DNA of 64,000 bases, taken from NCBI GenBank assembly GCA_934718155.1, contig CAKUZF010000008.1:17804-81803 (forward strand), read 5' to 3'. Under the pieces are notes generated by a model. That model was given only the letters and a program-made list of their open reading frames with translations, ran no database searches and was not told where the DNA came from. The position numbers were made by a program, and so were the translations under genes. The DNA is from an uncultured Parabacteroides sp. GTDB taxonomy: Bacteria; Bacteroidota; Bacteroidia; Bacteroidales; Tannerellaceae. Position 1 is the first letter of the stretch; every line of letters begins with the position of its first letter. Of the stretch, positions 16,666 through 26,160 are shown piece after piece.

Positions 16666-19077
16666 ATGAACATAAAGTTTCTGTGTTATGCGCTCTGTCT
16701 GACAGGGCTTTCATTCGCGCCTGCCATGCAGGCGCAAGAGGTCTTACCCGAGTACACCCAAGCCCGCAAGTTTGCTCCCTCTAATGCCGAGCAATGGCTG
16801 TTCTCCTACACGGTCACGCCTCATTACTTCAAAGGGAGTTCTAAGTTTTGGTACGATTATAAGACCAGCGATGGCACCCGTTGGTATGTAGTAGATCCCG
16901 ACTCTCGCAGGAAGCAGGAGCTCTTCGACCGCGACGAGCTGGCCGCCCGCCTGAGCGAAATCACCCAAGAGCCCTTCGCCGGTCAGCAGCTGGAACTGAA
17001 AGAACTGCGACTGAGCGACGACGACCGCACCTTCACCTTCACGCTGAAGGGGGCACACGGCAGCTACCTCTTCGCCTACGACTATCAGTCGCAAGCACTG
17101 AAGCAAATCGAAAAAAGCGACCTGCCCGTGCCTAATCGTTGGGCCAACATCTCGCCCGACAAACAGCGGGTTGTCTACGCCAAAGACCTGAACCTCTACA
17201 CGATGAGCTACGCCGACTTCGAACGCCTGCAAAAGGATCCGAAGGCGGAAGGACTCCAAGAGACGGCCCTCACCACCGACGGCGAGCCCCACTTCGGCTT
17301 TGGCATGCCCCGCAACATCATGAGCGGAGACACGCTGCTCAACCACAAGCGTAAATACGTAGGCGGAAACTGGTCGCCCGACGGCCGCTACTTTGTGGCC
17401 ACCCTGACCGACCAACGGGCCGTGAAGGAGCTGTGGGTGGTGCACAACACGGCGAAGCCCCGCCCCACCTTAGAGACCTATAAGTATCAGATGCCGGGCG
17501 AGGCAGGCTCGCCCATCACCCATCTCTACCTGTTCGACCTGCAGCAAGGCCAGCGCAAGGAGATCAAGACAGACCGCTTCAAGGATCAGGTCATCAGCCT
17601 CGCCACCAAGCCCGATAAGCTGAACGATGGCGACGACCAACAATCCGTCTGGCTGGGCGACAACGAGACCTTCTACCTGACCCGCACAAGCCGCGACATG
17701 AAGCGCATCGACATTTGCGCCTACACGATGGGGCAAGACTCCATCCGCCCACTGATTGAGGAGCGCATGAAGACCTCGATGGAGAGCCGCCCCTTGGCCC
17801 TCACAGAGAATGGCAAAGAGATGATACAATGGAGCGAGCGCGACGGATGGGCGCACCTCTACCTATATGATAACACCGGGAAGCTGAAGAACCGCATCAC
17901 CAAGGGCGCATGGCACGTGAACTCGATCGTGGAAGTGGACAGCAAGAGCCGCGTGGTCTACTTCATCGCCAATGGCCGCGAGAAAGACGACACCACGCCC
18001 TACTATGAGCACCTCTACCGCGTGAACTTCGACGGTTCGGGCTTGAAACTGGTAACGCCCGGCAACTATTTCCACCTGACAAGCATGGATCGGCAGGGCC
18101 GCTACGTGGTAGACAACTACTCGCGGGTGAACACCGTTCCCGCGACGGCTCTCTACGACAACCAAGGCAACAAGCTGATGACTCTGGAAGAGAGCGACTT
18201 CTCGCAGCTGAAACAAGCGGGCTACCAATTCCCGGAGCCTTTCCAAGTGAAGGCCGCCGACGGTGTGACCGACCTCTACGGCGTGATGTTCAAGCCCTTC
18301 GACTTCGACTCTACGAAGGTGTATCCAGTCATCAACTATGTCTATCCCGGACCGCAGACCGAGGGCACCTTCTTCCGCTACATCCCCTTGAACCCCCGCA
18401 CCGATCGCCTGGCGCAGGCCGGCTTCATCGTGGTGTGCGTAGGCCATCGAGGCGGCCATCCCAGCCGCTCGAAATGGTATCACAACTACGGCTACGGCAA
18501 CCTGCGCGACTATCCTATGGCCGACCACAAGGCAGCCATCGAGCAGCTCTGCGCCCAGCATCCCTATATGGACATCAACCGCGTAGGCATACACGGCCAC
18601 TCGGGCGGCGGCTTCATGAGCACCGCGGCCATGCTGCTCTACCCCGACTTCTTCAAGGTGGCGGTCTCCTGCGCAGGCAACCACGACAACAACATCTACA
18701 ACCGCTGGTGGGGCGAGAAACACCACGGCGTTGAGGAGGTGACCGACGAGCAGGGCGAGACCACGTTCAAGAGCCACATCCCCACCAACCAGGAGCTGGC
18801 GAAGAACCTGAAGGGACACCTGCTGCTGGTGCATGGCGACGTAGACAACAACGTACACCCGGCCAACACCACCGTCGTGGTAGACGCCCTGATCAAAGCC
18901 GGCAAACGCTTCGACATGCTCTTCATCCCGGGGCAACGCCACCACTTCGAAGAGTACAACGAGTACCTCTACTGGCGCATGGTGGATTACTTCTCCGAAC
19001 ACCTGAAGGGCCAACGCGAGCAAAGCATCGACATCAAAGACCTGAAGCTGGGCAACTGGTTTCAAGGCTATCAATAA
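16666..19077 (+). CDS. S9 family peptidase, dipeptidyl peptidase IV-like, secreted
   Basis: 803 residues. Signal peptide MNIKFLCYALCLTGLSFAPAMQAQ. Residues about 110-480 form the DPP IV N-terminal beta-propeller; the alpha/beta-hydrolase domain follows. The catalytic triad is visible: Ser646 in GIHGHSGGGF, Asp727 in LLVHGDVDNNVHP, and His759 or His760 in PGQRHHFEEY. Enzymes of this group release dipeptides from peptides in the periplasm or at the surface, fitting an asaccharolytic or peptide-using lifestyle. Exact specificity cannot be read. An HD-domain gene follows 53 bases downstream on the same strand. Confidence 0.88.
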   Translation: MNIKFLCYALCLTGLSFAPAMQAQEVLPEYTQARKFAPSNAEQWLFSYTVTPHYFKGSSKFWYDYKTSDGTRWYVVDPDSRRKQELFDRDELAARLSEITQEPFAGQQLELKELRLSDDDRTFTFTLKGAHGSYLFAYDYQSQALKQIEKSDLPVPNRWANISPDKQRVVYAKDLNLYTMSYADFERLQKDPKAEGLQETALTTDGEPHFGFGMPRNIMSGDTLLNHKRKYVGGNWSPDGRYFVATLTDQRAVKELWVVHNTAKPRPTLETYKYQMPGEAGSPITHLYLFDLQQGQRKEIKTDRFKDQVISLATKPDKLNDGDDQQSVWLGDNETFYLTRTSRDMKRIDICAYTMGQDSIRPLIEERMKTSMESRPLALTENGKEMIQWSERDGWAHLYLYDNTGKLKNRITKGAWHVNSIVEVDSKSRVVYFIANGREKDDTTPYYEHLYRVNFDGSGLKLVTPGNYFHLTSMDRQGRYVVDNYSRVNTVPATALYDNQGNKLMTLEESDFSQLKQAGYQFPEPFQVKAADGVTDLYGVMFKPFDFDSTKVYPVINYVYPGPQTEGTFFRYIPLNPRTDRLAQAGFIVVCVGHRGGHPSRSKWYHNYGYGNLRDYPMADHKAAIEQLCAQHPYMDINRVGIHGHSGGGFMSTAAMLLYPDFFKVAVSCAGNHDNNIYNRWWGEKHHGVEEVTDEQGETTFKSHIPTNQELAKNLKGHLLLVHGDVDNNVHPANTTVVVDALIKAGKRFDMLFIPGQRHHFEEYNEYLYWRMVDYFSEHLKGQREQSIDIKDLKLGNWFQGYQ

Positions 19078-19130
19078 ACAACGGCCTACCGCCAACAAAA
19101 GCATAAAGCATAATTCATAATTCACACGAC

Positions 19131-19673
19131 ATGGATCCTATACAAATCATCGAGAAATACTACCCGGTAGAGTCGGATGCCTACCGCATACTGGTGGATC
19201 ATAGCCGCAGCGTGGCCGACAAGGCGTTGGCCATCGGGCGTATGCATCCCGAAATGAACTTAGACCTCCCCTTTGTCGAAGAGGCCGCCATGCTGCACGA
19301 CATCGGCATCTTTAAATGCAACGCCCCGGGCATTGGTTGCTACGGCGAGGCAGAATACATCTGCCACGGCTATCTGGGAGCGAAACTGATGCGGGCGGAA
19401 GGCTATCCGCGCCACGCCCTGGTGTGCGAGCGCCACACGGGCACCGGCCTCTCCTTAGAGATGATCGAACTGATGAAATGGCCCATCCCCCATCGCGACA
19501 TGCTGCCCATATCGCTGGAAGAGCAGCTTATCTGCTTCGCCGACAAGTTTTTCAGCAAAACCAAGCTGGGCAAGGAGAAGTCGATCGATAAGATTCGCAT
19601 CAGCCTCTCCCGCTACGGAAGCGACACGGCGGCCCGTTTCTCAGCCTGGTGTAAACTCTTTTTAGGGGAATAA
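19131..19673 (+). CDS. HD-domain phosphohydrolase family protein
   Basis: 180 residues with a canonical HD domain: VDHSRSVADKALAIG (first metal His), AAMLHDIGIFKC (His-Asp pair), CHGYLGAKLMRAEG and CERHTGTGLS (further metal-binding His). Such proteins hydrolyse phosphates of nucleotides or related molecules; the substrate is unknown. Cytoplasmic. Located between an S9 peptidase gene and lptD; lptD has its own -7 box 26 bases after this stop. Confidence 0.82.
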   Translation: MDPIQIIEKYYPVESDAYRILVDHSRSVADKALAIGRMHPEMNLDLPFVEEAAMLHDIGIFKCNAPGIGCYGEAEYICHGYLGAKLMRAEGYPRHALVCERHTGTGLSLEMIELMKWPIPHRDMLPISLEEQLICFADKFFSKTKLGKEKSIDKIRISLSRYGSDTAARFSAWCKLFLGE

Positions 19674-19698
19674 TTCGAGAGGGCTCACTAATTTGTTA

Positions 19699-19706
19699 TA
19701 AATTTG
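19699..19706 (+). promoter_or_regulatory. -7 box TAAATTTG for lptD
   Basis: Exact TAnnTTTG match. The longest open frame would begin with a TTG at 19704, inside this box, so the box argues for the ATG at 19737 as the true start. Confidence 0.6.
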
Positions 19707-19736
19707 CACGCTGTTACTGACTGCAAGCAAAGAATA

Positions 19737-22481
19737 ATGCGAATTATCTATAGAGTCCTCTTTATACTATGTATGGGCTTTGCCTGGAGCGTGAGCGCTT
19801 CCGGACAGCAAGCCTCCACTATGGCCCCCTTGGCTGCCGAGCGTGTGGCCTCCTCCGACACGCTTCTTGTCGAGGGAGACAGCAGCATCTTGGCAACCGA
19901 CACCCTACGCAAGAAGAATGCCCTCGACGCGCCCGTCTCCTACGAGGCGGCCGACTCCATCGTGATGACGGCAGGCAACTGGGCCTACCTCTTTGGCGAA
20001 GCCGACGTGAAATACCAAAACATCCAGCTGCAATCCGAGCAGATCGAGATGAACATGGATAGCAGCGTGGTGTATGCCAAGTTCGGCCTCGATTCCATCG
20101 GGCAGGAGTTTGGCTACCCGCTCTTCAAGGAGGGCGAGCAGGAATATGAGTCGAAGACCATGCGCTATAACTTCGGCTCGAAGAAAGGCTACATCACCGA
20201 CGTGATCACCCAGCAGGGCGAGGGCTACGTCACCGCGGGACGCACCAAGAAGATGGAGGGCGACATCCTGAACATGGTAGGCGGACGCTACACCACCTGC
20301 GACGAGCATGAGCACCCGCACTTCTACATCAAGATGACCCGGGCGAAGGTGCGCCCCAACAAGAACATCGTGACCGGCCCGGTCTATCTCGTCATGGAAG
20401 ACGTTCCCCTCTACCCGATCGGACTGCCGTTCTGCTTCTTCCCCTTCTCGAGCACCTACTCATCGGGTATCATCATGCCCACCTTCGGCGACGAGTCGTC
20501 GAGAGGCTTCTTCCTGCGCGACGGTGGCTACTACTTCGCACTGAGCGACTACATCGACCTGGCCGTGACGGGCGAGATCTACACGAAGGGATCGTGGGGA
20601 CTCGCCGCCAAATCGGGCTATAAGAAACGCTACAAATACTCCGGCTCCTTCAACGCCTCCTACTTGGTGACCAAGACGGGCGACAAGGACTTGCCCGACT
20701 ACAGCCTCTCGAAAGATTTCCAGTTGAGATGGTCGCACACGCAAGACCCGAAGGCGAACCCCTACCTCTCCTTCTCGGCCAGCGTAAACTTCTCGACCTC
20801 ATCCTACGACCGAAACAACCAGAACAGCTACTATGCCCAGTCGGGCAGCTATGCGGCGGTGAACCAGAACACGAAAAGCTCTTCGATCAACATCACGAAG
20901 CGCTTCCCCAACAACCCCTTCACCATCTCGGCCAACATGAGCATCAACCAGATCACGCGCGACTCTTCGATCGCCGTCACCCTGCCCAACATGACCATCA
21001 CCATGAGCCGCATCTTCCCCTTCAAGCGGAAGCACGCCGTGGGCAAGGAGCGCTGGTATGAGAAAATCGCGATGAGCTACTCAGGAACCCTGAGCAACAG
21101 CATCACGACCAAGGAAGACAAGCTCTTCAAGTCGAACCTGGTGAAAGACTGGAGAAACGCCATGCAGCACAGCATCCCCGTGAGCGCGACCTTCCAGCTC
21201 TTCAAATACATCAACATATCGCCCTCGTTCAACTACAAGGAGCGATGGTATACCAACAAGGTTGAGCAGGCCTACGACCCGCAAAGGCAAGCCGTTGTGG
21301 CACGCGACACCACCTACGGCTTCTACCGCGTCTACGACTATAGCGGGTCCATCTCGGCCTCGACCACGCTGTATGGCTTCTTCAAGCCCCTGCCCTTCCT
21401 GGGCAAGAAGGTGGAGATGATTCGCCATCGCATGGAGCCTTCGGTTTCGCTCAGCGCAGCCCCCGACTTCGCCTCCAACCATTTTGGCTTCTACCAAACC
21501 TTCGTCTATCAAGACGCCAATGGCGAGGATCACGAGTACACCTACTCGCCCTTCGCCCAAAACATGTATGGCGTGCCCAGCAAAGGCAAGCAGGGTAGCG
21601 TGAGCTTCTCCGTCAACAACAACATCGAGATGAAGATCCGCTCCGACAGGGATTCAACAGGGTTTCGCAAGATCAGCTTGATCGACAAGCTCTCGATGAG
21701 CATGAGCTACAACATGGCCGCCGACTCCTTCAAATGGAGCGATTTGAACATGGACCTACGCTTGAAGCTATCGAAGAACCAGATCCTGAACCTCAAGGGC
21801 ACGTTCGACACCTACACCTACGACGAAAACGGGCGCCGCATCGATGTGCCCCGCTGGAAGGCAGGCAAAGGAATCGGCCGCCTGAAATCGACAAGCACCA
21901 GCTTCTCCTACACCTTCAACAACGACACTTTCAAGAAACTGTTTGGAGGTGGCGACAGCGACTCGAAGACGAGCGCAGCGGCCAACAACAATGCGCCCAC
22001 CGACCCGACCGACCCGCAATCGGAGGGCACCAACGAAGAGAACACCGAGAATAAGGGCGGCCGCCTGCTGGGCAAAAAGAAGTCTTCGGGCGAGACCGAC
22101 GAAGACGGCTACATGGTCGTGAACGTTCCGTGGAGCCTCTCCTTCAGCTATGGCCTGGCATTAAGCTACGGAGAATTCGACAGGGAAAGACGAGAGTTTA
22201 AGTATAGGCTCACCCACTCCTTGAACTTCAACGGCAACATCCAGCCGACCAAGAACTGGCGTATGAACTTCAATGCGACGTATGATTTCGACAAGCATAA
22301 GATCTCTTATATCACCTGCAGCATCACCCGCGACCTGCACTGTTGGAACATGTCGGCCAACTTCGTTCCGATTGGCCGCTTCAAATCCTATACCTTCAGT
22401 GTAGCGGTCAGCTCGTCGCTGCTCAGAGACCTGAAGTACGACAAGCACAGCAACTATCGCGACGCACAGAAGTGGTACTAA
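19737..22481 (+). CDS. lptD: LPS-assembly outer-membrane protein LptD
   Basis: 914 residues from the ATG at 19737, whose product begins with the signal peptide MRIIYRVLFILCMGFAWSVSA. An OstA/LptA-like jelly-roll follows: YEAADSIVMTAGNWAYLFG, VKYQNIQLQSEQIEMNMD, TMRYNFGSKKGYITDV. After it comes a large barrel (YPIGLPFCFFPFSSTYSSGI onward), ending in aromatic-rich strands. A low-complexity Asn/Thr/Asp/Glu linker (about residues 735-785, ending GKKKSSGETDEDG) interrupts the barrel and may be an exposed loop. LptD with LptE inserts LPS into the outer leaflet. Length fits the Bacteroidetes form. The gene is followed by a 22-nt repeat array. Confidence 0.85.
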   Translation: MRIIYRVLFILCMGFAWSVSASGQQASTMAPLAAERVASSDTLLVEGDSSILATDTLRKKNALDAPVSYEAADSIVMTAGNWAYLFGEADVKYQNIQLQSEQIEMNMDSSVVYAKFGLDSIGQEFGYPLFKEGEQEYESKTMRYNFGSKKGYITDVITQQGEGYVTAGRTKKMEGDILNMVGGRYTTCDEHEHPHFYIKMTRAKVRPNKNIVTGPVYLVMEDVPLYPIGLPFCFFPFSSTYSSGIIMPTFGDESSRGFFLRDGGYYFALSDYIDLAVTGEIYTKGSWGLAAKSGYKKRYKYSGSFNASYLVTKTGDKDLPDYSLSKDFQLRWSHTQDPKANPYLSFSASVNFSTSSYDRNNQNSYYAQSGSYAAVNQNTKSSSINITKRFPNNPFTISANMSINQITRDSSIAVTLPNMTITMSRIFPFKRKHAVGKERWYEKIAMSYSGTLSNSITTKEDKLFKSNLVKDWRNAMQHSIPVSATFQLFKYINISPSFNYKERWYTNKVEQAYDPQRQAVVARDTTYGFYRVYDYSGSISASTTLYGFFKPLPFLGKKVEMIRHRMEPSVSLSAAPDFASNHFGFYQTFVYQDANGEDHEYTYSPFAQNMYGVPSKGKQGSVSFSVNNNIEMKIRSDRDSTGFRKISLIDKLSMSMSYNMAADSFKWSDLNMDLRLKLSKNQILNLKGTFDTYTYDENGRRIDVPRWKAGKGIGRLKSTSTSFSYTFNNDTFKKLFGGGDSDSKTSAAANNNAPTDPTDPQSEGTNEENTENKGGRLLGKKKSSGETDEDGYMVVNVPWSLSFSYGLALSYGEFDRERREFKYRLTHSLNFNGNIQPTKNWRMNFNATYDFDKHKISYITCSITRDLHCWNMSANFVPIGRFKSYTFSVAVSSSLLRDLKYDKHSNYRDAQKWY

Positions 22482-22537
22482 ATCCACACCCCTCTCGAAG
22501 AGGCAAAATTCATCGAACAGACGGGCTAAAAAAAAAC

Positions 22538-22657
22538 GACGGGCAACGGCGTAAATTTCGTTGCCCGTGAAAATTTATTTCGTTGCCCGTGAAAATATAT
22601 TTCGTTGCCCGTGGAAATTTATTTCGTTGCCCGTCAATTTTTACGCCGTTGCCCGTC
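22538..22657. repeat. 22-nt tandem array A (one repeated word)
   Basis: The word CGTTGCCCGT occurs five times at exactly 22-base intervals (starts 22559, 22581, 22603, 22625, 22647), joined by AT-rich spacers such as GAAAATTTATTT. The array is bounded on the left by the reverse complement of its right end: GACGGGCAACGGCGTAAA (22538-22555) pairs perfectly with 22640-22657, an 18-bp inverted repeat 84 bases apart. No open frame of note crosses it. It lies just after lptD and before the terminator of the convergent aguB gene. Confidence 0.9.
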
Positions 22658-22659
22658 AA

Positions 22660-22715
22660 AAATTAGGGCTGTCGCCCAAGGCATTTTCAAGCGAAATACC
22701 CAGGAGCGACAGCCC
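22660..22715 (-). terminator. Intrinsic terminator of the agmatine operon
   Basis: Perfect 10-bp stem GGGCTGTCGC/GCGACAGCCC (22666-22675 with 22706-22715) with a 30-base loop; on the minus strand the stem is followed by TAATTTTTG. It lies 31 bases beyond the aguB stop. Confidence 0.65.
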
Positions 22716-22745
22716 CGCCTCACACTCATACTTCGGCCACTTTTC

Positions 22746-23621
22746 TTACAACAGAAATCGCTTCGTTAAGCCCTCGAAAGCGTCGATGCGACGATCGCGG
22801 AAGAAGGGCCACCAGCGACGCACCTGCTCGCTGCGCAACTTATCCACCTCGACAACCTGCACGGCCTCTTCGTTGTTGGGCAGCGTAGCCAACAGCTCGC
22901 CCTGCGGGCCAGCCACGAAGCTATTGCCCCAGAACTGGATGCCATTGGTCTGGCCCGAAGGGTCGGGCTCATGCCCCGTGCGGTTCACGCTGACGACCGG
23001 AAGCCCGTTGGCCACGGCATGGCCCCGCTGCACCGTCACCCAGGCGCCCAGCTGGCGCGCCTTCTCCGCCTCGGTGTCGCTGCTCTCCCAGCCAATCGCC
23101 GTGGGATAGATCAGCATCTCCGCACCGCGCATCGCCATCAAGCGAGCTGCCTCGGGATACCACTGGTCCCAGCAGACCAACACGCCCAAGCGGCCCACAG
23201 AGGTGTCGATCGGCTCGAAGCCCAGGTCGCCCGGCGTGAAATAGAACTTCTCGTAGTAGGCAGGATCGTCGGGGATGTGCATCTTGCGATACTTACCCGC
23301 GATGGAACCATCGCGCTCGATGACTACGGCCGTGTTGTGATACAAGCCCGGGGCGCGACGCTCGAAAAGCGACAGCACCAACACGACGCCCAGCTCCTTG
23401 GCCAGCGCGCCAAACAGCTCCGTGGAGGGGCCGGGGATCGGTTCCGCCTGGTCGAACAGCTGCGTGTCTTCCGTCTGGCAAAAATAAAGCCCGTTGTGCA
23501 ACTCTTGCAGCACCACCAGCTCGGCGCCCTCGGCCGCAGCCTGGCGGATGCGCTGTTGCAACTTCGTGATATTGGCCGCACGATCGGCGCTATTCTGTTG
23601 TTGTATTAATCCTACTTTCAT
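22746..23621 (-). CDS. aguB: N-carbamoylputrescine amidase (carbon-nitrogen hydrolase)
   Basis: 291 residues of the nitrilase superfamily with the full Glu-Lys-Cys triad: Glu40 in LVVLQELHNG, Lys113 in GKYRKMHIPDDP, Cys150 in LGVLVCWDQWYPEAARL. Start and length fit bacterial AguB, which converts N-carbamoylputrescine to putrescine, CO2 and ammonia. The preceding gene, 17 bases upstream, is agmatine deiminase, giving the complete agmatine-to-putrescine route. Cytoplasmic. Terminated by the hairpin at 22666-22715. Confidence 0.93.
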   Translation of the reverse strand: MKVGLIQQQNSADRAANITKLQQRIRQAAAEGAELVVLQELHNGLYFCQTEDTQLFDQAEPIPGPSTELFGALAKELGVVLVLSLFERRAPGLYHNTAVVIERDGSIAGKYRKMHIPDDPAYYEKFYFTPGDLGFEPIDTSVGRLGVLVCWDQWYPEAARLMAMRGAEMLIYPTAIGWESSDTEAEKARQLGAWVTVQRGHAVANGLPVVSVNRTGHEPDPSGQTNGIQFWGNSFVAGPQGELLATLPNNEEAVQVVEVDKLRSEQVRRWWPFFRDRRIDAFEGLTKRFLL

Positions 23622-23638
23622 CGTTTCCTATAACTTGA

Positions 23639-24667
23639 TTAAAGAATGTAACCCTCGGGATATTGCATCGTCACGCAGTGCAGGGAGCCATGCTGCTTGA
23701 TCAAGGGCAGGCAGTTGATGCCCACGATCTCGCGGTCGGGGAAGGCAGCCTGCAAAGCCGAGCGAGCCTCTTCGTCTTTCGGCGAGTCGTAGAAAGGCAG
23801 CAAGACGGCCTCGTTGACGATCAGGAAGTTGGCGTAAGTGGCCGGGAGGCGTTCTCCCTCCCACTCCACACAGTCGGCCATCGGGAGAGCAATCAGTCGG
23901 TAAGGCGTGCCATCGGCCTGCGTAAAGGATTGGATCTCCTGCTCCATCTCGTGCAGCTCGGCGTAATGCTCATCGGCCTCGTCGGTGCAACGCACGTAGG
24001 CAATCGTCTGCTCGTCGCAGAAGCGGGCCAAGGTGTCTACATGGCTATCGGTGTCGTCGCCAGCCAAGTAGCCGCTGTTGATCCACAAGATACGATCCAG
24101 GCCGAACACATCTTTGAGGTAGTGCTCCAAGGCCTCCTGATCCAAATACTCATTGCGATTGACAGACGAGAGGCATTCGACGGTGGTCATCAAGGTGCCC
24201 TTTCCGTCCGACTCGATGCTGCCACCCTCCAGCACAAACGGCTGCATGTTGGCAGGCACGACCTCGTCGGCAAACGCGCCCATGTGGCAAAGGTTGCGCG
24301 TAATCAGGTTGTCGAGCCCGGCGGCGAACTTCATGCCCCAACCATTGAACACGAAATCATACAGCATCGGCGTGCCCTCGTCGAACACGGAGATGCCGCC
24401 ATGGTCGCGCGCCCAGGTGTCGTTGGTCTCCATCTCGTAGAAACGGATGCGCTCGTAATCCACATCGCCCAGTTGCGCCCTGACGGCCTGCTCATCCGGG
24501 CATACGATCAAGAGTTTCTCTCGCTTGATAATCTCCTTGGCGATCGCCACGAAACAGGGAATCACCTCGTCTAAAATCGGAGCCCAGTCGGTCTCCTCGT
24601 GCGGCCACGTGAGCTGCACCGCGCTCTGCGGAGCCCACTCCGCAGGTAATATTGTTTTCTTTTCCAT
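23639..24667 (-). CDS. aguA: Agmatine deiminase
   Basis: 342 residues from the ATG at 24667 (MEKKTILPAEWAPQ); the frame is open four codons further but that start would overlap the MATE stop. Peptidylarginine-deiminase-like fold: AVQLTWPHEETDW, NDTWARDHGGISVF (the substrate-binding Asp and His), GSIESDGKGTLMTT, SGYLAGDDTDSHVDT, and the catalytic Cys in GSLHCVTMQYP about 12 residues from the C-terminus. Converts agmatine to N-carbamoylputrescine and ammonia. It lies between a MATE transporter and aguB in one minus-strand unit, so agmatine or polyamine exchange may be linked to transport. Confidence 0.92.
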   Translation of the reverse strand: MEKKTILPAEWAPQSAVQLTWPHEETDWAPILDEVIPCFVAIAKEIIKREKLLIVCPDEQAVRAQLGDVDYERIRFYEMETNDTWARDHGGISVFDEGTPMLYDFVFNGWGMKFAAGLDNLITRNLCHMGAFADEVVPANMQPFVLEGGSIESDGKGTLMTTVECLSSVNRNEYLDQEALEHYLKDVFGLDRILWINSGYLAGDDTDSHVDTLARFCDEQTIAYVRCTDEADEHYAELHEMEQEIQSFTQADGTPYRLIALPMADCVEWEGERLPATYANFLIVNEAVLLPFYDSPKDEEARSALQAAFPDREIVGINCLPLIKQHGSLHCVTMQYPEGYIL

Positions 24668-24675
24668 ACTTAAAA

Positions 24676-26022
24676 TCACAAGGCTTTGAAATGCTTAAAC
24701 TGTCGTTGCAACAAGACGGCCGTGGCCAAAAAAGCGACGGTGTCGGAGATCGGCATACTGATCCATACGCCCAACGTGCCAAGCAGGGGCGGCAAGATGA
24801 GCAGCCCCGGCAGCAAGAAGAGCATCTGGCGGGTCAAGGAAAGGAAAATCGCCTTCTTCGACATGCCAATCGAAAGGAAGAAGTTGGTCGATACCATCTG
24901 GAAGCCCACCAAGGGGAAGGCCGCGAACACGATGCGCAAGCCATAGACCGACTTCGCGATCAAGTCGGCGTCGGTGGTAAACATCCTGACAATCCACTCT
25001 GGCATAAACTCGCAGAGCAGAAAGCCCAACGTGGCAACGCCCACACCGCACAGCATCGTGAGGCGGGTGACTTGCAACACACGCGGATAGAGCCGAGCGC
25101 CATAATTGTAGCCGGCGATTGGCTGCATGCCTTGGTTGAAGCCCATGATGATCATCACGAAGAGGAAGGCGATGCGGTTGACAATGCCGTAGGCGCCAAT
25201 GGCCATATCGCCGCCATGCTCTTTCAAGCCGCGGTTGATCAAGATCACGATCAGGCAGGAGCAAAGGTTCATCAAGAAGGGCGAAAGGCCGATCGAGAGG
25301 ATGCCCCGCACAATCTCGCCCCGCAAGCGATAGATGCCCCGCTGGAAATGCAGCAGGCTTTGCGGTTTCGCGAAATGCACAAGCTGGAAGAGCAGCGAGA
25401 TGGTCTGCGAGATCACGGTCGCCCAAGCGGCGCCCTTGATGCCCCATCCCCACGAGAAGATGAAGATGGGATTCAACACGCAGTTCACCACGACCGAGAG
25501 CAGCGTGGTGTACATCGCCATGCGAGGAAATCCTGACGAGCGAAGCACAGCGTTGAGACCCAAGTACATGTGGGTGATAATGTTGCCATAAAGAATGATG
25601 CGCATGTAATCCTTGGCATAAGGAATGGTCTGCTCGCTACCGCCAAAGAAGATCAAGACCGGATCCAAGAAGGCCAAGAATACGACCATGAAGAGGAATC
25701 CCAAGATTACGTTCAGGGCAAGCACGTTGCCCAGCACGTGGTTGGCTCCGGCGTAATCCTTCTGTCCTAACTTCATCGCCACCAGCGTGGAGGCTCCCAC
25801 GCCAACCAGCGAGCCGAAAGCGGCAGCCAGGTTCATCATCGGGAAGGTCAGCGCCAATCCCGATATCGCCATCGCGCCCACTCCTTGCCCGATGAAGATG
25901 CTGTCGGCCATGTTATATAAGGAAGAGGCGGTCATGGCGATAATCGCCGGGATCGCATACTGGGTCAACAACCGTCCTATCGGATCGGTGCCCAGTGTTA
26001 AAGTGTCATGTTGTTTTACCAT
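24676..26022 (-). CDS. MATE family efflux transporter
   Basis: 448 residues, twelve hydrophobic segments in two similar halves, the MATE/NorM-like organisation. Typical stretches: PIGRLLTQYAIPAIIAMTASSLYNMADSIFIG at the N-terminus, then AFGSLVGVGASTLV, and in the second half MGFNQGMQPIAGYNYGA. Such carriers use Na+ or H+ gradients to export cations and drugs. It is first in a unit with aguA and aguB (the gap to aguA is 8 bases), so a polyamine- or agmatine-related substrate is possible but unproven. A TAATTTCG sequence only 5 bases before the ATG is too close to be a useful promoter. Confidence 0.88.
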   Translation of the reverse strand: MVKQHDTLTLGTDPIGRLLTQYAIPAIIAMTASSLYNMADSIFIGQGVGAMAISGLALTFPMMNLAAAFGSLVGVGASTLVAMKLGQKDYAGANHVLGNVLALNVILGFLFMVVFLAFLDPVLIFFGGSEQTIPYAKDYMRIILYGNIITHMYLGLNAVLRSSGFPRMAMYTTLLSVVVNCVLNPIFIFSWGWGIKGAAWATVISQTISLLFQLVHFAKPQSLLHFQRGIYRLRGEIVRGILSIGLSPFLMNLCSCLIVILINRGLKEHGGDMAIGAYGIVNRIAFLFVMIIMGFNQGMQPIAGYNYGARLYPRVLQVTRLTMLCGVGVATLGFLLCEFMPEWIVRMFTTDADLIAKSVYGLRIVFAAFPLVGFQMVSTNFFLSIGMSKKAIFLSLTRQMLFLLPGLLILPPLLGTLGVWISMPISDTVAFLATAVLLQRQFKHFKAL

Positions 26023-26152
26023 GGCGCGAAATTACAATTTTCAGGGCAAAAACGGAAATTCGCAGGCTTACATAAAGAGGCGGCTCGCCAAGTTGCCCAG
26101 CTTTTTAAAAGAAAAAGATAGGCGCAGACTCCCGGGAATAAAGGCTTTTTCT

Positions 26153-26160
26153 TACCTTTG
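26153..26160 (+). promoter_or_regulatory. -7 box TACCTTTG for the Na+/solute symporter gene
   Basis: Exact TAnnTTTG match 29 bases before the ATG at 26189. It shows that the frame open back to 25787, antisense to the MATE gene, is not the real N-terminus. Confidence 0.65.

Noticed and set aside
17863..19125. 420-codon open frame on the minus strand inside the S9 peptidase gene
   Set aside because: Antisense shadow of a well-supported gene; composition reflects codon bias of the real gene and no family is recognised.
22538..22657. CRISPR array
   Set aside because: The unit is only 22 bases including the spacer; there are no 25-38 base repeats with unique spacers, and no cas genes.
24652..25536. 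294-codon open frame on the plus strand inside the MATE gene
   Set aside because: Antisense to a clear membrane transporter; the product is Gln/His/Arg-rich as expected for a shadow frame.
26027..26034. -7 box for the MATE gene (TAATTTCG)
   Set aside because: Only 5 bases before the ATG; the transcript would start at or inside the start codon.
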